Positions 42,148 through 53,324 are shown, counted from the first letter of the stretch. The stretch is 64,000 nt of DNA from Christiangramia oceanisediminis (GCF_022570735.2 NZ_JANCNS010000003.1:620001-684000), one strand, 5' to 3'. The notes: a model not told the origin generated them from the sequence alone. Translations and numbers: made by a program.

Positions 42148-45015
42148 ATGACTAACATCAGTTTTAAACCGATAGCCATCATGCTATCGTTCATGCTGAT
42201 CTCCTTTGTTTCCTGCAATGAAAAAGAGGAAAATAAAGATTCAGCAGAAGAAGGTCTATCGATCGAATATGAAAAATATGAACTCGATAACGGCCTTAAC
42301 GTTGTACTACACCAGGATAAATCAGACCCGATCGTATCTGTAGCCATACAGTATGGCGTAGGTTCTAACAGGGAAAAACAGGGACGTACCGGTTTTGCTC
42401 ACTTATTCGAGCATATGCTTTTCCAGGAATCGGAAAATGTTCCGCAAGACCAGTTCTTTAAAAAGATACAGGATGTAGGTGGAACGCTGAATGGAGGAAC
42501 CTGGCAGGATGGAACCATCTACTACGAGGTAGTTCCTAAAAACGCACTGGAAATGGTCATGTGGCTGGAGTCTGACCGAATGGGATACCTGATCAATACC
42601 GTAACCAAATCGGCCTTTGCTAACCAGCAGGAAGTCGTTCAGAATGAAAAGCGCCAAAGGGTAGACAATAACCCTTACGGGCATACCAGCTGGGTAATAG
42701 ACAAGAATCTTTTTCCTGAAGGTCATCCATATAGCTGGCAGGTAATAGGGGAACTGGAAGATCTTCAGAATGCCACTGTTGAAGACGTAAAGGAGTTCTA
42801 CGATAAATTCTATGGTCCTAACAATGCAACTCTGGTAATCGCAGGTGATTTCAACGAGGAGGAAACCAAAAAAATGGTAGAAAAATACTTCGGTGAGATC
42901 AAAAAACGTCAGGAGGTTGAGCCGCTTGAAGTTCAGAATGTAAGCCTTGAAGAGTCCAAGCGCCTTTACCACGAAGATAATTTTGCTACCGCGCCTCAGC
43001 TTAACATGGTATGGCCAGCAGTAGAACAATATAACAAGGATGCCTATGCCCTTAACTTTCTTGGGGAAATCCTTTCAGACGGAAAGGAAGCTCCATTGTA
43101 CAAGGTTCTTGTTGAAGAAAAAGAGCTCACTTCTCAACCTTACGCTTTTAACAGTGCCAACCAGATCGCTGGTAAATTCAGAATTCTTGTTACCGCGAAT
43201 TCAGGTGTAGACCTGGATAGCGTTGAGGCCGGAATACAGGAAGCCTTCCAACTTTTCGAAAAAGAAGGAGTAACTGAACGCGATATCGAGCGTATCAAGG
43301 CTGGTCTAGAGACCGATTTTTATAATGGGATAAGCAGCGTACTAGGAAAATCCTTCCAGTTAGCTCAATATGATGTTTTCGCCGGAGATCCCGGTTTCAT
43401 TTCCAAAGATATCGAGAATATCAAGGCTGTGACCAAAGAAGACGTAATGAGAGTCTATAACGAATACATCAAGGATAAGCCATTTGTGCTTACCAGCTTC
43501 GTACCTAAAGGTGAAATGGATCTTATTGCTGAAAATTCGGAAAAAGCCCAGGTCGTGGAAGAGGAGATCACTGAAAATGTTGAAACAGAGGTCGCAGAAT
43601 CCAACGAGGAGATCAAAAAGACGCCTTCAAGTTTTGACCGTTCTGTTCAGCCCGAAATAGGAGATTCTCCAGAATTGAACATTCCGGAATCCTGGAGCGT
43701 AAACCTGGACAACGGACTTGAAGTTTACGGTATCGAGCAAAATGAATTGCCATTGGTTAACTTCAGCCTTGTGCTGGAAGGTGGTCACCTGCTGGATAAT
43801 CTTGATAAGAACGGGGTAGCCAATTTGATGTCTGACATCCTTATGGAAGGAACCGCCAACAAAACACCGGCTGAACTGGAAGAGGCCATCGACCTTCTGG
43901 GAGCCAGCATCAATATGTATACTACCGATGAATCTATCGTAATTAGAGGAAATACCCTGAAGCGAAATTTCGATGCAACGATGGATCTTGTTAGAGAGAT
44001 CATACTTGAGCCTCGTTGGGATGAAAAGGAACTGGAAAGGATCAAAACAAGCACCATCAATAGTATCAAGCGTTATGAAGCAGATCCAAACAGGATAGCA
44101 AGTAATGTGTACGATAAGGTACTTTACGGAGAAGATCATCCTTTCGCGCATCCAACTTTAGGCACCGAGGAGTCTGTAAAGTCTATCACTATGCAGGATC
44201 TTAAGGACTATTACAATAATTATTTTTCACCTTCAGTAAGTCGTTTTCATGTAGTGGGAGATTTAAACAAGGAGGAAGCTCTTGCTGCGATTTCAGAAAT
44301 GGAAAGCAACTGGGAAGCTAAAGAAGTGAAAATGCCTGAATTTGAAGTTAAAAATGACAGGGATAAGGCTTCTTTATATTTCGTTGATATTCCAAATGCG
44401 AAGCAATCGGTGATCAATATAGGCTATGTTGCCCTTCCAAGAACCAGCGAGGATTTCTATCCGGCTGAAGTTATGAACTATAAGTTAGGTGGTTCATTTT
44501 CTGGAAATGTAAACCTGATCCTGAGAGAAGAAAAAGGATACACTTACGGAGCCCGTTCAGGATTTTCCGGGTCCAAAATACCTGGAACCTTTACAGCTTC
44601 TTCAAGTGTAAGGACCAACACAACCGGGGAGTCGGTAGAGATATTCAGAGACCAGATCTCGAAATACAAAGAAGGTATATCTCAGGAAGATCTTGAATTC
44701 ACCAAGAACGCGTTGATCAAATCTAACGCCCGTCGTTTTGAAACCCAGGGATCCTTACTGGGGATGCTTCAGGAGATGAGCGCGTATGACCTGGATCCAA
44801 AATACATCGAGAAAGAAGAAGATGTGATTCGCTCGATGACCCTTGAACAACATAAGGAATTAGCCAACAAATTACTTGATGAGTCTAAAATGGCATATTT
44901 GGTCGTTGGTGATGCTGCTACACAATTCCAGCAGTTCAAAGACATGGGATTTGATGAAGTAATCCTTTTAAATAAACAGGGAGAAGAAGTTAAGTTTTCG
45001 AAAGTTAAGCCTTAA
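42148..45015 (+). CDS. M16 family zinc metalloprotease, two-domain lipoprotein
   Basis: A 955-aa protein with a lipoprotein signal (SFVSC, Cys23). The first M16 half has the inverted zinc motif HLFEH (His85, Glu88, His89) after the usual GVGSNREKQGRTGFA. The second half (from about residue 505) lacks HxxEH but keeps the substrate-binding helix region (LREEKGYTYGARSG). This pattern is usual for Bacteroidota pitrilysin-like proteases, active at the cell envelope. A terminator follows at 45037-45065. Confidence 0.93.
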   Translation: MTNISFKPIAIMLSFMLISFVSCNEKEENKDSAEEGLSIEYEKYELDNGLNVVLHQDKSDPIVSVAIQYGVGSNREKQGRTGFAHLFEHMLFQESENVPQDQFFKKIQDVGGTLNGGTWQDGTIYYEVVPKNALEMVMWLESDRMGYLINTVTKSAFANQQEVVQNEKRQRVDNNPYGHTSWVIDKNLFPEGHPYSWQVIGELEDLQNATVEDVKEFYDKFYGPNNATLVIAGDFNEEETKKMVEKYFGEIKKRQEVEPLEVQNVSLEESKRLYHEDNFATAPQLNMVWPAVEQYNKDAYALNFLGEILSDGKEAPLYKVLVEEKELTSQPYAFNSANQIAGKFRILVTANSGVDLDSVEAGIQEAFQLFEKEGVTERDIERIKAGLETDFYNGISSVLGKSFQLAQYDVFAGDPGFISKDIENIKAVTKEDVMRVYNEYIKDKPFVLTSFVPKGEMDLIAENSEKAQVVEEEITENVETEVAESNEEIKKTPSSFDRSVQPEIGDSPELNIPESWSVNLDNGLEVYGIEQNELPLVNFSLVLEGGHLLDNLDKNGVANLMSDILMEGTANKTPAELEEAIDLLGASINMYTTDESIVIRGNTLKRNFDATMDLVREIILEPRWDEKELERIKTSTINSIKRYEADPNRIASNVYDKVLYGEDHPFAHPTLGTEESVKSITMQDLKDYYNNYFSPSVSRFHVVGDLNKEEALAAISEMESNWEAKEVKMPEFEVKNDRDKASLYFVDIPNAKQSVINIGYVALPRTSEDFYPAEVMNYKLGGSFSGNVNLILREEKGYTYGARSGFSGSKIPGTFTASSSVRTNTTGESVEIFRDQISKYKEGISQEDLEFTKNALIKSNARRFETQGSLLGMLQEMSAYDLDPKYIEKEEDVIRSMTLEQHKELANKLLDESKMAYLVVGDAATQFQQFKDMGFDEVILLNKQGEEVKFSKVKP

Positions 45016-45036
45016 GCATTCTTTTCACATAACTAT

Positions 45037-45065
45037 AAACCCTGCCAGATGGCAGGGTTTTTTTT
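45037..45065 (+). terminator. Rho-independent terminator after M16 protease
   Basis: AAACCCTGCC, loop AGAT, GGCAGGGTTT followed by a long T-run. Confidence 0.92.
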
Positions 45066-45274
45066 GTTTGTGATAGTGATCTATTTCACCATCGATCTCA
45101 TTTATAAGCTCCGGAGGTGTCCTTCCCAAATAAATTGTAACTTTAAAAAACGTACAATTATGTGTTTAAAAACTTAAGAATATTTCACTCAGGTCTAACA
45201 TTTTAGATAAAGCCGGCTGGCTTTCAAATAATATATCCTACGCTAAGCGGATATGTATTTTCATACTTGTTTTT

Positions 45275-46612
45275 ATGGTTGGCTGCGCTCCAAAACTGGA
45301 AGATGTGGAAGCACCAATCGAGAATCCACAGCAATTCTCAAATTCAGGAAATAGGGATTTACCCGATACCTGGTGGACGAGCTTTGATGACCCAGCCTTG
45401 CACAGCATAATTGAACGAAGCCTTGAAAATAACCTGAGCCTGGCCGCGAATCAGCAGGGATTTCTTGCGGCTATGGCCGTAGTCAAGCGTGAAAAATCCT
45501 TTTTGATCCCAGATATTTCAGCTGAAGCAAGATCGGGAATCAGCCGGCCGGAACCTGATTTCGCTGGTGGTGAGAACACCCAAATTGGTCTTTCAGCCTC
45601 TTACGAAGTGGATCTATGGGGAAGGATAAGAGCGGGTATTGAAGCCGAAGAATACCGGGCGCAGGCCAGTTATTATGATTATCAGGCGGCTGCTATTAGT
45701 ATTTCGGCAGAAACTGCATTGACCTATTACCGGTTAGTTGCAGCCAGGCAACAACTGCAACTCGCCGAAAACCAGATCCAGACCAATGAAGAGATCACAA
45801 GGCTTATCAGGGCAAGATTTACCGGGGGGCAAATTCGTGCGGTGGATATTCTCAGGCAGGAGCAGTTGCTTCAGAACACCCGGGAACAAAAGGTGATCTA
45901 TGAAACCGATATCGAGATTTTAAAAAATCAGTTAGCCCTTTTACTGGCCAAACCCGCTCAAAACGAACTGATGGTAAAGACCGATAGTTTTCCGAGACTT
46001 CCTGAATTACCCCAGACAGGCCTTCCGCTGGAACTGGTGAGAAGACGTCCCGATGTAAAACAGGCATACAACCTGGTTCTCGCAGCCGATCGTGATATGG
46101 CCGTAGCCATCAGAAATAAATATCCCCGGCTATCCCTTAATCTCCAGGGACAGGCCAGGTCTAACAATTTCAATAATATCTTTAACGACTGGGCCTATAC
46201 ACTTTCGGGAAATCTTTTCGCACCGCTTATTACCGGGGGAAGATTGAAAGCTGAAGTAAGCAGGACCGAGGCCGTCAAGGAACAGGTGCTGTTGCAGTAT
46301 GGTCAAACGGTACTTACTTCCTTTAGAGAAGTTGAAGACGCACTGATTAGAGAAGAAAAACAAAAAGAACGCATCCAGATTCTGGAAGACCGATTAGAAT
46401 TATCGCAAAAGACCATCCGGCAGTTAAGAACAGAATTTTTAAACGGGCTTAGTGAATATCTTGATGTTCTCCTGGCATTAGGAGAACAACAGCAATTACA
46501 GAGAGATCTCATCACCGCCAGGCAAAACCTAATAGAAATAAGAATATCTCTGTACCGTGCACTGGCAGGTGGATTAGAATTGGAAGAAGTAGAAGAACCC
46601 CAGTTTAACTAA
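45275..46612 (+). CDS. TolC/NodT-type outer-membrane efflux lipoprotein
   Basis: The outer-membrane channel of a tripartite efflux pump. At 445 aa from the first ATG it contains two OEP domains (LPDTWWTSFDDPALHSIIE; RRPDVKQAY...), as in NodT/OprM. The ATG at 45275 gives only MVGC before the acylated Cys, too short for a signal peptide. The upstream in-frame bases (from about 45233) encode a fitting signal (AKRICIFILVFMVGC) without any ATG or common start codon, so the true start is unclear. The adaptor gene follows after 10 bases. Confidence 0.88.
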   Translation: MVGCAPKLEDVEAPIENPQQFSNSGNRDLPDTWWTSFDDPALHSIIERSLENNLSLAANQQGFLAAMAVVKREKSFLIPDISAEARSGISRPEPDFAGGENTQIGLSASYEVDLWGRIRAGIEAEEYRAQASYYDYQAAAISISAETALTYYRLVAARQQLQLAENQIQTNEEITRLIRARFTGGQIRAVDILRQEQLLQNTREQKVIYETDIEILKNQLALLLAKPAQNELMVKTDSFPRLPELPQTGLPLELVRRRPDVKQAYNLVLAADRDMAVAIRNKYPRLSLNLQGQARSNNFNNIFNDWAYTLSGNLFAPLITGGRLKAEVSRTEAVKEQVLLQYGQTVLTSFREVEDALIREEKQKERIQILEDRLELSQKTIRQLRTEFLNGLSEYLDVLLALGEQQQLQRDLITARQNLIEIRISLYRALAGGLELEEVEEPQFN

Positions 46613-46622
46613 AGAACTTTAT

Positions 46623-47825
46623 ATGTCTACTAAAAAGATACTGATCATTTGTGGAGGAATTTTACTGGCAGCAGCGGCCGTGACCATCCTGGTCTTTATG
46701 ACCGAACCTACCGCTCAACAGGAAGGCGCCAGTAAACAAATGGCCATGCTTGTTCAGGTCACTGCTATTGAAAAAGGCGATTTCACCCCGGTTATTCAGG
46801 CTACCGGCACGGTACAGCCCGTGGAAGACGTGATGTTGAGCCCCCTGGTAAGTGGCCAGGTGATTAAACGATCAGATCGCTTTGTACCCGGTGGATTTGT
46901 TGAAGAAGGAACTTTGCTATTACAAATAGATCCTTCCGATTTCAGAAATCAATTAGACCTTAGAAAAAGTGAACTCCTGCAGGCAGAAACCGATCTCGAG
47001 ATGGAAATGGGAAGGCAGGAAGTTGCCCAACAGGATCTGCAGCTGGTTGGTGGCGATTCACTTTCTAATCGCCAGCGATCACTTGTACTTAGAGAACCTC
47101 AGCTAAATGCTGTTAAGGCAAGGATTCAGGCTGCAAAAGCTGCCGTAGAACAGGCCGAGATCAACCTGTCAAGAACGAGCATCAGGGCACCGTTTGACGC
47201 CCACATCCTTTCCCAGAATGTTACTTTGGGCTCACAGGTGACGCCCGGAGATAACCTTGGCAGGCTGGTAGGCACCGATTATTACTGGGTCAATCTCGCC
47301 ATCCCGGTGAATAAGCTTGCCTGGCTTGATTTCCCGGACTCGGAAGAAGAAAAAGGGTCTGAAGTGATCCTGAACAATAATTCTGCATGGCCAAAAGGCA
47401 GTTCCAGGACTGGTTTCCTGGATAAACAGGTTGGAGCACTTGACAGCCAAACCCGTCTTGCACAGGTTCTTATAAAAGTACCCGACCCGCTGGGAAGAGA
47501 AGCTGAAGATGATATACCTCGCCTGATGATCGGTACTTTTGTGGAGGCAAACATACAGGCAAAAGAAATTAAGGATGTGATAAGGCTGGACAGAGACCTT
47601 GTTAGGACGAATGAAACGGTTTGGGTCATGCAGGATGGCAAGCTTTCGATACGGCAGGTGGAAATAGCATTGACCGATTCAGAATATGCCTATATAAGAG
47701 AAGGGCTGGATGCGAACGACAAGGTTGTACTCACCAATCTAAGCACGGTAACCGAAGGGATCAGGCTTCGAACAGAAGCCATGGATTCGCTGGAAGGAGA
47801 GAAAAAGGGGATCAGTAAAAATTAG
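46623..47825 (+). CDS. RND efflux periplasmic adaptor (MFP)
   Basis: A 400-aa membrane-fusion protein. An N-terminal membrane anchor (ILIICGGILLAAAAVTILVF) is followed by a lipoyl-like half (VQATGTVQPVEDVMLSPLVSG), a helical hairpin (DLRKSELLQAETDLEME) and beta-barrel domains (APFDAHILSQNVTLGSQVTPG). It links the RND pump to the TolC-like channel. It lies 10 bases after the channel gene and three bases before the pump gene. Confidence 0.93.
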   Translation: MSTKKILIICGGILLAAAAVTILVFMTEPTAQQEGASKQMAMLVQVTAIEKGDFTPVIQATGTVQPVEDVMLSPLVSGQVIKRSDRFVPGGFVEEGTLLLQIDPSDFRNQLDLRKSELLQAETDLEMEMGRQEVAQQDLQLVGGDSLSNRQRSLVLREPQLNAVKARIQAAKAAVEQAEINLSRTSIRAPFDAHILSQNVTLGSQVTPGDNLGRLVGTDYYWVNLAIPVNKLAWLDFPDSEEEKGSEVILNNNSAWPKGSSRTGFLDKQVGALDSQTRLAQVLIKVPDPLGREAEDDIPRLMIGTFVEANIQAKEIKDVIRLDRDLVRTNETVWVMQDGKLSIRQVEIALTDSEYAYIREGLDANDKVVLTNLSTVTEGIRLRTEAMDSLEGEKKGISKN

Positions 47826-47828
47826 GGA

Positions 47829-50800
47829 ATGGGGAAGTCAGAAAAAAAACAACCGAGAAAGGAAGGTGCGATAGGTTATATGGCAAGAAATTCGGTTGCC
47901 GCGAATCTACTGATGATCATATTGCTTGGTGCAGGTATTTACACCATGTTCACCATTCAAAAAGAAGTATTTCCACAATTCCAGCTCGATTATGTGAATG
48001 TGAACGTGGTCTATCCAGGCGCTGCTCCCGCTGAAGTTGAACAGGGCATCCTTCTTCCGGTGGAGGAAGCGATTAGGGGTGTTCAGGGGATCAAGGAAAT
48101 CGTTTCCACGGCTAACGAAGGCTCTGGAGAGATCGTTATTGAGCTCATTGCGGGGACAGACAGGATGAAAGCATTCCAGGATATTGACCAGGCCGTTCGC
48201 CGCATACGTACTTTCCCAGATGATATCGAAGAGCCACAGGTCAATCTTCAGAACAGGCAACAGGATGTGATGCAGATCGCTCTTTATGGAAATGTGGATA
48301 TCTGGACCCTTCGGAAACTGGTGGAACGCCTACGCACCCGCCTTTTAAGCAATCCCGAGATCACCCAGGTTGAAATAGGAAATGTCCCCGATTTTGTGAC
48401 CCATGTGGAAATATCCCGTAACGATCTCAGAAAATACAATCTCACCCTGGGTAGTGTCGCTAACCTTATCGCCAATTCGAGTGAAGATGTTCCAGCGGGT
48501 GCTGTCGAGACCCAGTCTGGAGAAATCCTTCTGCGTATGCAGGAGCGTAAACAGTGGGCCGAGGAATTTGGAAATATAACGATAGTTTCATCTTCATCAG
48601 GAGCTAAGGTCACCCTGGCCGATATTGCCGCGATAACCGACGGCTTTGAAGAGACCGGGTACCATGGCAAATTTAATCAAACCCCTTCAGTAGATATCGA
48701 AATATTTCGCGTTGGAAACCAGTCTCCCCTGGAAATCGCGGAGGTAGTCCAGAAGATCATGGATGAGTTCCAGTTACCGCCGGGAGTGAATTACAGGATA
48801 GACAGTAACAGGGCCGAAGATTACCGCGAACGCCTTTCCCTGCTAACGGAGAACGGCATACTGGCCATTGTTATAGTTCTTTTTATACTGACGTTATTCC
48901 TGGAATACAGGCTGGCATTCTGGGTAATGATGGGTATGGCTATCTCATTCATTGGAGGAATAATATTCCTGCCCATGATTGGTGTAAGCATCAATATGAT
49001 CTCCATGTTCGGTTTTTTGGTGGTACTGGGGATCGTGGTTGATGATGCGATCGTGGTAGGAGAAAATATCTTTGAATACAGGCAACAGGGTAACAGTTAT
49101 ATGAAAGCTGCCATAAAAGGTACTAAGGATGTAGCCAAGCCGGTTAGCTTCAGTATTATTACAACCATCATCGCGTTCGTTCCATTGCTATTCATGCCCG
49201 GGGAAACAGGAAAATTCTGGTGGCCCTTACCGGTTGTCGTGATTGTGATCCTCGCTGTCTCTCTGCTGGAAGCGCTTTTTATCCTCCCTTCTCACCTCGC
49301 GAGCCTTTCAGAAAAAAAGAAAAAGAAGAACTGGGTAGCCAAACTGGAAAGCTGGCAGGGGAAATTTGCAAAAAAATTCAATTTTATCATCGACAGGTAT
49401 TATCGCCCCTTCCTTGATAAATGCCTTAAACACCGGTATATCACCTTAAGTGCTGCCGTAGGTTTATTGCTTATGGTTGGTGGTTACGGCTTCAGCGATC
49501 ATATGGGGATGATCATGATGCCGGAGGTGGCTGCAGATGAGATTGAAGCCGGTGTGCGTCTCCCTGTTGGCACCACTACCCTTCAGGCTGCCAAAGTTGC
49601 TGAAGATATTACGCAATCTACCCGTGAAATGTTCGATAAGCATAATCTTTACGAGGTTGCAGAGGGAATTAAAACCAATGTTCGAGGGCAGAATTTCATC
49701 GATGTTGAGATCGTAATGCTCCCTCCGGATCAAAGAGATATGAGCGCCAAGGAACTCATCGCTCTCTGGAGGGATAATATCGGGGAGATCGAGGGAGTAG
49801 ACCAGATAACCTTTGAGGCCGAAAGAGGTCCCGGTGGTTACCAGCAGGACATTAGCGTGGATCTTAGCCATTCAGATATCAACGTGCTGGAAAAGGCCAG
49901 CCAAAGCTTTCTTAATACTATGGAAAGTTTTGAGAATACAAGGGATGTAAGCGATAATTATAACAAAGGTAAGTTACAGTATGATTTTAAACTGCTTCAG
50001 GAAGGCCGAAACCTGGGACTTACTTCAACCCAGGTTGGACAACAGGTTAGAGATGCTTTCTTTGGCGCCCTGGCCATGCGGCAATTAAGGGGAGATAATG
50101 AAATTGAGGTTCGTGTGAAATTACCGCTGGAAGAACGAAGGGATATTCAGAATCTGGAAGATTTTATCATTCGAACTCCTGAAGGCATGGAAGTTCCCTT
50201 AATGGATGTGGTAGAAGTCGAACAGCGAGAAGCGTTTACCAGCATTAACAGGCGTGATGGAAGACGAGTTGTAAATGTGGGAATGGACGTGGAACCCTCA
50301 AATGCCGTTAACCAGGTACTGGAATCTATTGAAACCGAAGTGCTACCTAAACTCAGGAGCGATTACCCGGGAGTCACCTGGACCTTTGAGGGTAGCCAGG
50401 CAGACATGCGGGAATCTACTTCTGTGCTCTGGAGCGGTTTTTCCATGGCGATGCTGATCATTTATGCCTTGCTGGCCATCGCGTTTAACAGCTACACTCA
50501 ACCGCTTATTATCATGTTCGCCATCCCGTTTGGGATTGTGGGTGCAGTAATAGGACATATAATCTTAGGATATGACCTATCTATTGTAAGTCTAATGGGT
50601 GTAATTGCACTATCTGGAGTGGTAGTGAATGACTCATTGATCATGATCGACTATGCGAATAAAAAACGCAAAAAGGATACAGTCACGGTATATGACGCCA
50701 TACATGAAGCAGGACTCAGGCGTTTCCGACCAATTTTGCTTACAACTATGACCACTTTTGGAGGGCTAACACCTATCATCCTGGAAACTTCCAGCCAGGC

Positions 50801-50972
50801 CTATTACTTAATTCCTATGGCAATCTCTCTTGGTTTCGGGATCGTTTTTGCAACCTCAATCATACTGATCATAGTTCCCTGCCTGTATTTAATTCTCGAA
50901 GACATCCAGGAATTTGTAAAGCGAAAAAAGGAAAAGGTCAAGAACACCGAAATTCTGGAACCAGGCGAATAA
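47829..50972 (+). CDS. RND-family efflux pump inner-membrane transporter
   Basis: A 1047-aa AcrB-type transporter. The N-terminus [16 protein letters not shown] and [14 protein letters not shown] are typical, and the proton-relay Asp pair is in [17 protein letters not shown]. Twelve transmembrane helices in two halves and periplasmic porter domains are present. Substrates may be drugs, metals or lipids. It is the last gene of the three-gene efflux operon, followed by a bidirectional terminator at 51113-51146. Confidence 0.95.
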   Translation: MGKSEKKQPRKEGAIGYMARNSVAANLLMIILLGAGIYTMFTIQKEVFPQFQLDYVNVNVVYPGAAPAEVEQGILLPVEEAIRGVQGIKEIVSTANEGSGEIVIELIAGTDRMKAFQDIDQAVRRIRTFPDDIEEPQVNLQNRQQDVMQIALYGNVDIWTLRKLVERLRTRLLSNPEITQVEIGNVPDFVTHVEISRNDLRKYNLTLGSVANLIANSSEDVPAGAVETQSGEILLRMQERKQWAEEFGNITIVSSSSGAKVTLADIAAITDGFEETGYHGKFNQTPSVDIEIFRVGNQSPLEIAEVVQKIMDEFQLPPGVNYRIDSNRAEDYRERLSLLTENGILAIVIVLFILTLFLEYRLAFWVMMGMAISFIGGIIFLPMIGVSINMISMFGFLVVLGIVVDDAIVVGENIFEYRQQGNSYMKAAIKGTKDVAKPVSFSIITTIIAFVPLLFMPGETGKFWWPLPVVVIVILAVSLLEALFILPSHLASLSEKKKKKNWVAKLESWQGKFAKKFNFIIDRYYRPFLDKCLKHRYITLSAAVGLLLMVGGYGFSDHMGMIMMPEVAADEIEAGVRLPVGTTTLQAAKVAEDITQSTREMFDKHNLYEVAEGIKTNVRGQNFIDVEIVMLPPDQRDMSAKELIALWRDNIGEIEGVDQITFEAERGPGGYQQDISVDLSHSDINVLEKASQSFLNTMESFENTRDVSDNYNKGKLQYDFKLLQEGRNLGLTSTQVGQQVRDAFFGALAMRQLRGDNEIEVRVKLPLEERRDIQNLEDFIIRTPEGMEVPLMDVVEVEQREAFTSINRRDGRRVVNVGMDVEPSNAVNQVLESIETEVLPKLRSDYPGVTWTFEGSQADMRESTSVLWSGFSMAMLIIYALLAIAFNSYTQPLIIMFAIPFGIVGAVIGHIILGYDLSIVSLMGVIALSGVVVNDSLIMIDYANKKRKKDTVTVYDAIHEAGLRRFRPILLTTMTTFGGLTPIILETSSQAYYLIPMAISLGFGIVFATSIILIIVPCLYLILEDIQEFVKRKKEKVKNTEILEPGE

Positions 50973-51112
50973 TATTGTAAAATGTGGGGGTATTCCCTCT
51001 ATAGGAATTGTAAAAAAATAACTATAACTTTATGAATTCAAAGTTTTGGTTTTAGAGTAAGCGCATAGCTAGGAAATAAATGTTTCATCTTATTCTTAAA
51101 ACTAACCAACAA

Positions 51113-51146
51113 AAAAAGGGATGGTTTAATAGACCATCCCTTTTTA
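51113..51146. terminator. Bidirectional terminator between RND pump and barrel gene
   Basis: AAAAAGGGATGGT pairs with ACCATCCCTTTTT across TTAATAG, serving both converging genes. Confidence 0.9.
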
Positions 51147-51166
51147 ATTTATATAAATTCTTCTTT

Positions 51167-51853
51167 TTAGAAGTAGCAACCACCTTTTCTCCTTCCGGGA
51201 TTTGCGGCAGTATCGAATATTTTAAAGCTAAGGCTGATTAAAAACTGGTTTAAACGGGTATCGTCAAAAGTAGCCCTGTTAATCCCGTAATCGCTGTTAA
51301 CGATATCCAGTTCGAGTGATTCTTCTGAGGCTAGAGTTCTGTCATATCGGAAATCTATTTCAAACCTCCCGAAACTGGCTTTGATCCCAGCCTGAGCTGC
51401 AAGAGGGGTGTTTTGTGCTACGATCACCTGGTTAGGCGGTTCGGTTCCCTCAAGGGAAGAATCAAGAATGTTCTGATAAGCTGGCCCGGCATAGATATCT
51501 ATCGGCCCCCAGATATTATATCCTATTAAAAGGGGGACACTTATTTTATCCACTTCATAGAGCGATGGTGCGGTAGGAAATCCAAATTCAGTTTTCATCG
51601 CACTGTAAATAAACTCAGGTCTTAATAAAAATTTACCAAACCTGGCTTCAAAAAAGGCTCCCCCATGAAAACCGAATTCAGGATCGGCCTCAACGGTTCC
51701 ATCGAAGTAAAGACCGTTTGAGCTATTTCCGGTTATCTGACCTCCCATTACATAGTTGGCTCCTCCTTTAATTCCAAAACTAAATTCCTGTGCATTAGAA
51801 TTAATAGAAAAACATAATAATCCCAGTACAAGTAGATAAAAAGCTTTATTCAT
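51167..51853 (-). CDS. Outer-membrane beta-barrel (porin-like) protein
   Basis: About 228 aa from ATG 51853 (MNKAFYLLVLGLLCF...NSNAQ signal). The mature part has amphipathic strands (FGIKGGANYVMGG; KFLLRPEFIYSAM; FEIDFRYDRTLAS; FLISLSFKIF), as in small outer-membrane beta-barrel proteins. A promoter with TTTG-N18-TATATTTA lies directly upstream. Exact role unknown. Confidence 0.85.
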   Translation of the reverse strand: MNKAFYLLVLGLLCFSINSNAQEFSFGIKGGANYVMGGQITGNSSNGLYFDGTVEADPEFGFHGGAFFEARFGKFLLRPEFIYSAMKTEFGFPTAPSLYEVDKISVPLLIGYNIWGPIDIYAGPAYQNILDSSLEGTEPPNQVIVAQNTPLAAQAGIKASFGRFEIDFRYDRTLASEESLELDIVNSDYGINRATFDDTRLNQFLISLSFKIFDTAANPGRRKGGCYF

Positions 51854-51884
51854 GATCATAGTATAAATAGCGGCAATTCGGGTT

Positions 51885-51914
51885 TAAATATATCAATTTA
51901 AAAAACCAATCAAA
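51885..51914 (-). promoter_or_regulatory. Promoter of beta-barrel gene
   Basis: On the minus strand TTTG (51911-51914) is followed after 18 bases by TATATTTA (51885-51892), one base from the TAnnTTTG consensus. The predicted transcript begins about 25-30 bases before the ATG. Confidence 0.55.
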
Positions 51915-51967
51915 GTTTTCGGCATATGTTTTTAACGTAAAAAAATCAATTTGAGTATCTCAAAGTA

Positions 51968-51992
51968 AAAAAGCACCTAAACAGGTGCTTTT
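51968..51992 (-). terminator. Terminator of subtilisin-like gene
   Basis: AAAAGCACC and GGTGCTTTT pair around TAAACA. On the minus strand the stem is followed by a T-rich run, about 25 bases after the stop. Confidence 0.8.
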
Positions 51993-52016
51993 AAAGATCT
52001 ATTAAAATTGAGAATA

Positions 52017-53249
52017 TTAGTGAACGATAATAGGATCGGCATTTCCATCTGGATCACCGTTAACGGTTCCATCTGTACCAGCGTTTCCTAGTAGCAGAAC
52101 TCCTGCTGCATGAGGTGCCGCCATTGAAGTACCACTAATGGTATTATAATTCCCATCTTTCCAGGTTGACTTAACCGATACTCCAGGAGCAGCGTAATCT
52201 ACCGGCGGATTTCCATAGTTAGAGAAAGATGCCCAGTTATCATTGCTGTCCATTGCAGAAATGGTGTATACATTAGTTCCGTTTGCACGGGCCGGAGAAT
52301 GATTATTTGCGTCATCGCTTTCATTCCCAGCTGCCAGAACAAATTTAATACCGTTAGAAGCAGCTGCAACCACAGCATCATCAAGAGCCTGAGAAACAGG
52401 ACCTCCAAGAGACATATTGGCCACATCTCCATTTGCTCCATTAGCACCTACAAAGTCCACACCGGCTATCACACCAGAATAAGAACCACTACCACGGCTG
52501 TCAAGAACCTTTACAGGAACCACGGTTGCTCCTGCTGCTACACCAATAACACCTACTGTATTGTTAACAGCTGCAATCGTACCCGCAACATGAGTACCGT
52601 GACCATTTCCATCATCAAGAGATTTTCCATCTCTTCCAGAAGTAAATGCATTAAAACCTCTTGAGGCATCTACATTCAAATCAGGATGATCCAGGTCTAC
52701 ACCAGAATCCAGGATATAAGCAACATTAGAACCGGTATAGCTTACGCCACCGTTTACACGTGTGATTCCATAAGGAGTTTCCTGGCCGGAAGGATCTGGA
52801 TCCTCTCCTCCACCGTCTCCATCACATGGAGCTCCATTTGGAGTTCCACAAGGTGGAGCGAAAATTACAAGCCTGTCTTCTTCAACATAGGCAACCTTAT
52901 CACTATTTCTAAGGTTCTCTACATCTGCAGGATTCAATTTAAGCGTAACCCCATTAATTGTTTTACTATAAGCATGAAGGATCTCGCCTTTAATTCCGGC
53001 ATCCATCATTAATTTATTGGCCACAGCTTTCACCCTGTCCTGGGATTTTTGGTAAGATTCAAAAGCTTTTACTTCATCATTATTCTTAAAAACAACAATA
53101 TACTGTCCTGGAATAATATCAGAATCGGAAGGAACGACCATTTGAGATTCCTCCTCTATTGCATTGGGATTTTGATCCTGGTTACAGGAAAAAAAGAGAG
53201 CAGCAGACATAACAGCTGTGCTCAATAATTTGAGTGATTTTAACTTCAT
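52017..53249 (-). CDS. Subtilisin-like (S8) serine protease, lipoprotein
   Basis: A 410-aa protein. The signal gives a lipoprotein (ALFFSCNQDQ, Cys22). An inhibitor-I9-like propeptide (PGQYIVVFKNNDEVKAF) precedes the S8 domain. The triad is Asp181 (YILDSGVDLDHPD), His217 (GNGHGTHVAGT) and Ser375 (SGTSMAAPHAAG); the oxyanion Asn is in AAGNESDD. It is a surface or periplasmic protease. It has a -7-like TAAATTTG upstream at 53317-53324. Confidence 0.95.
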   Translation of the reverse strand: MKLKSLKLLSTAVMSAALFFSCNQDQNPNAIEEESQMVVPSDSDIIPGQYIVVFKNNDEVKAFESYQKSQDRVKAVANKLMMDAGIKGEILHAYSKTINGVTLKLNPADVENLRNSDKVAYVEEDRLVIFAPPCGTPNGAPCDGDGGGEDPDPSGQETPYGITRVNGGVSYTGSNVAYILDSGVDLDHPDLNVDASRGFNAFTSGRDGKSLDDGNGHGTHVAGTIAAVNNTVGVIGVAAGATVVPVKVLDSRGSGSYSGVIAGVDFVGANGANGDVANMSLGGPVSQALDDAVVAAASNGIKFVLAAGNESDDANNHSPARANGTNVYTISAMDSNDNWASFSNYGNPPVDYAAPGVSVKSTWKDGNYNTISGTSMAAPHAAGVLLLGNAGTDGTVNGDPDGNADPIIVH

Positions 53250-53316
53250 TTGTTTAAGTTTTAGGTTAAAAAAAGGTTAATAGATCGGTTAAATGTACGT
53301 TTTGTAAGATATAATG

Positions 53317-53324
53317 CAAATTTA
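53317..53324 (-). promoter_or_regulatory. -7 box of subtilisin-like gene
   Basis: On the minus strand TAAATTTG matches TAnnTTTG, about 68 bases before the start. No clear -33 box. Confidence 0.4.

Noticed and set aside
42403-43029. 208-codon minus-strand frame inside the M16 protease gene
   Set aside because: Shadow of a clearly coding protease; no independent motif.
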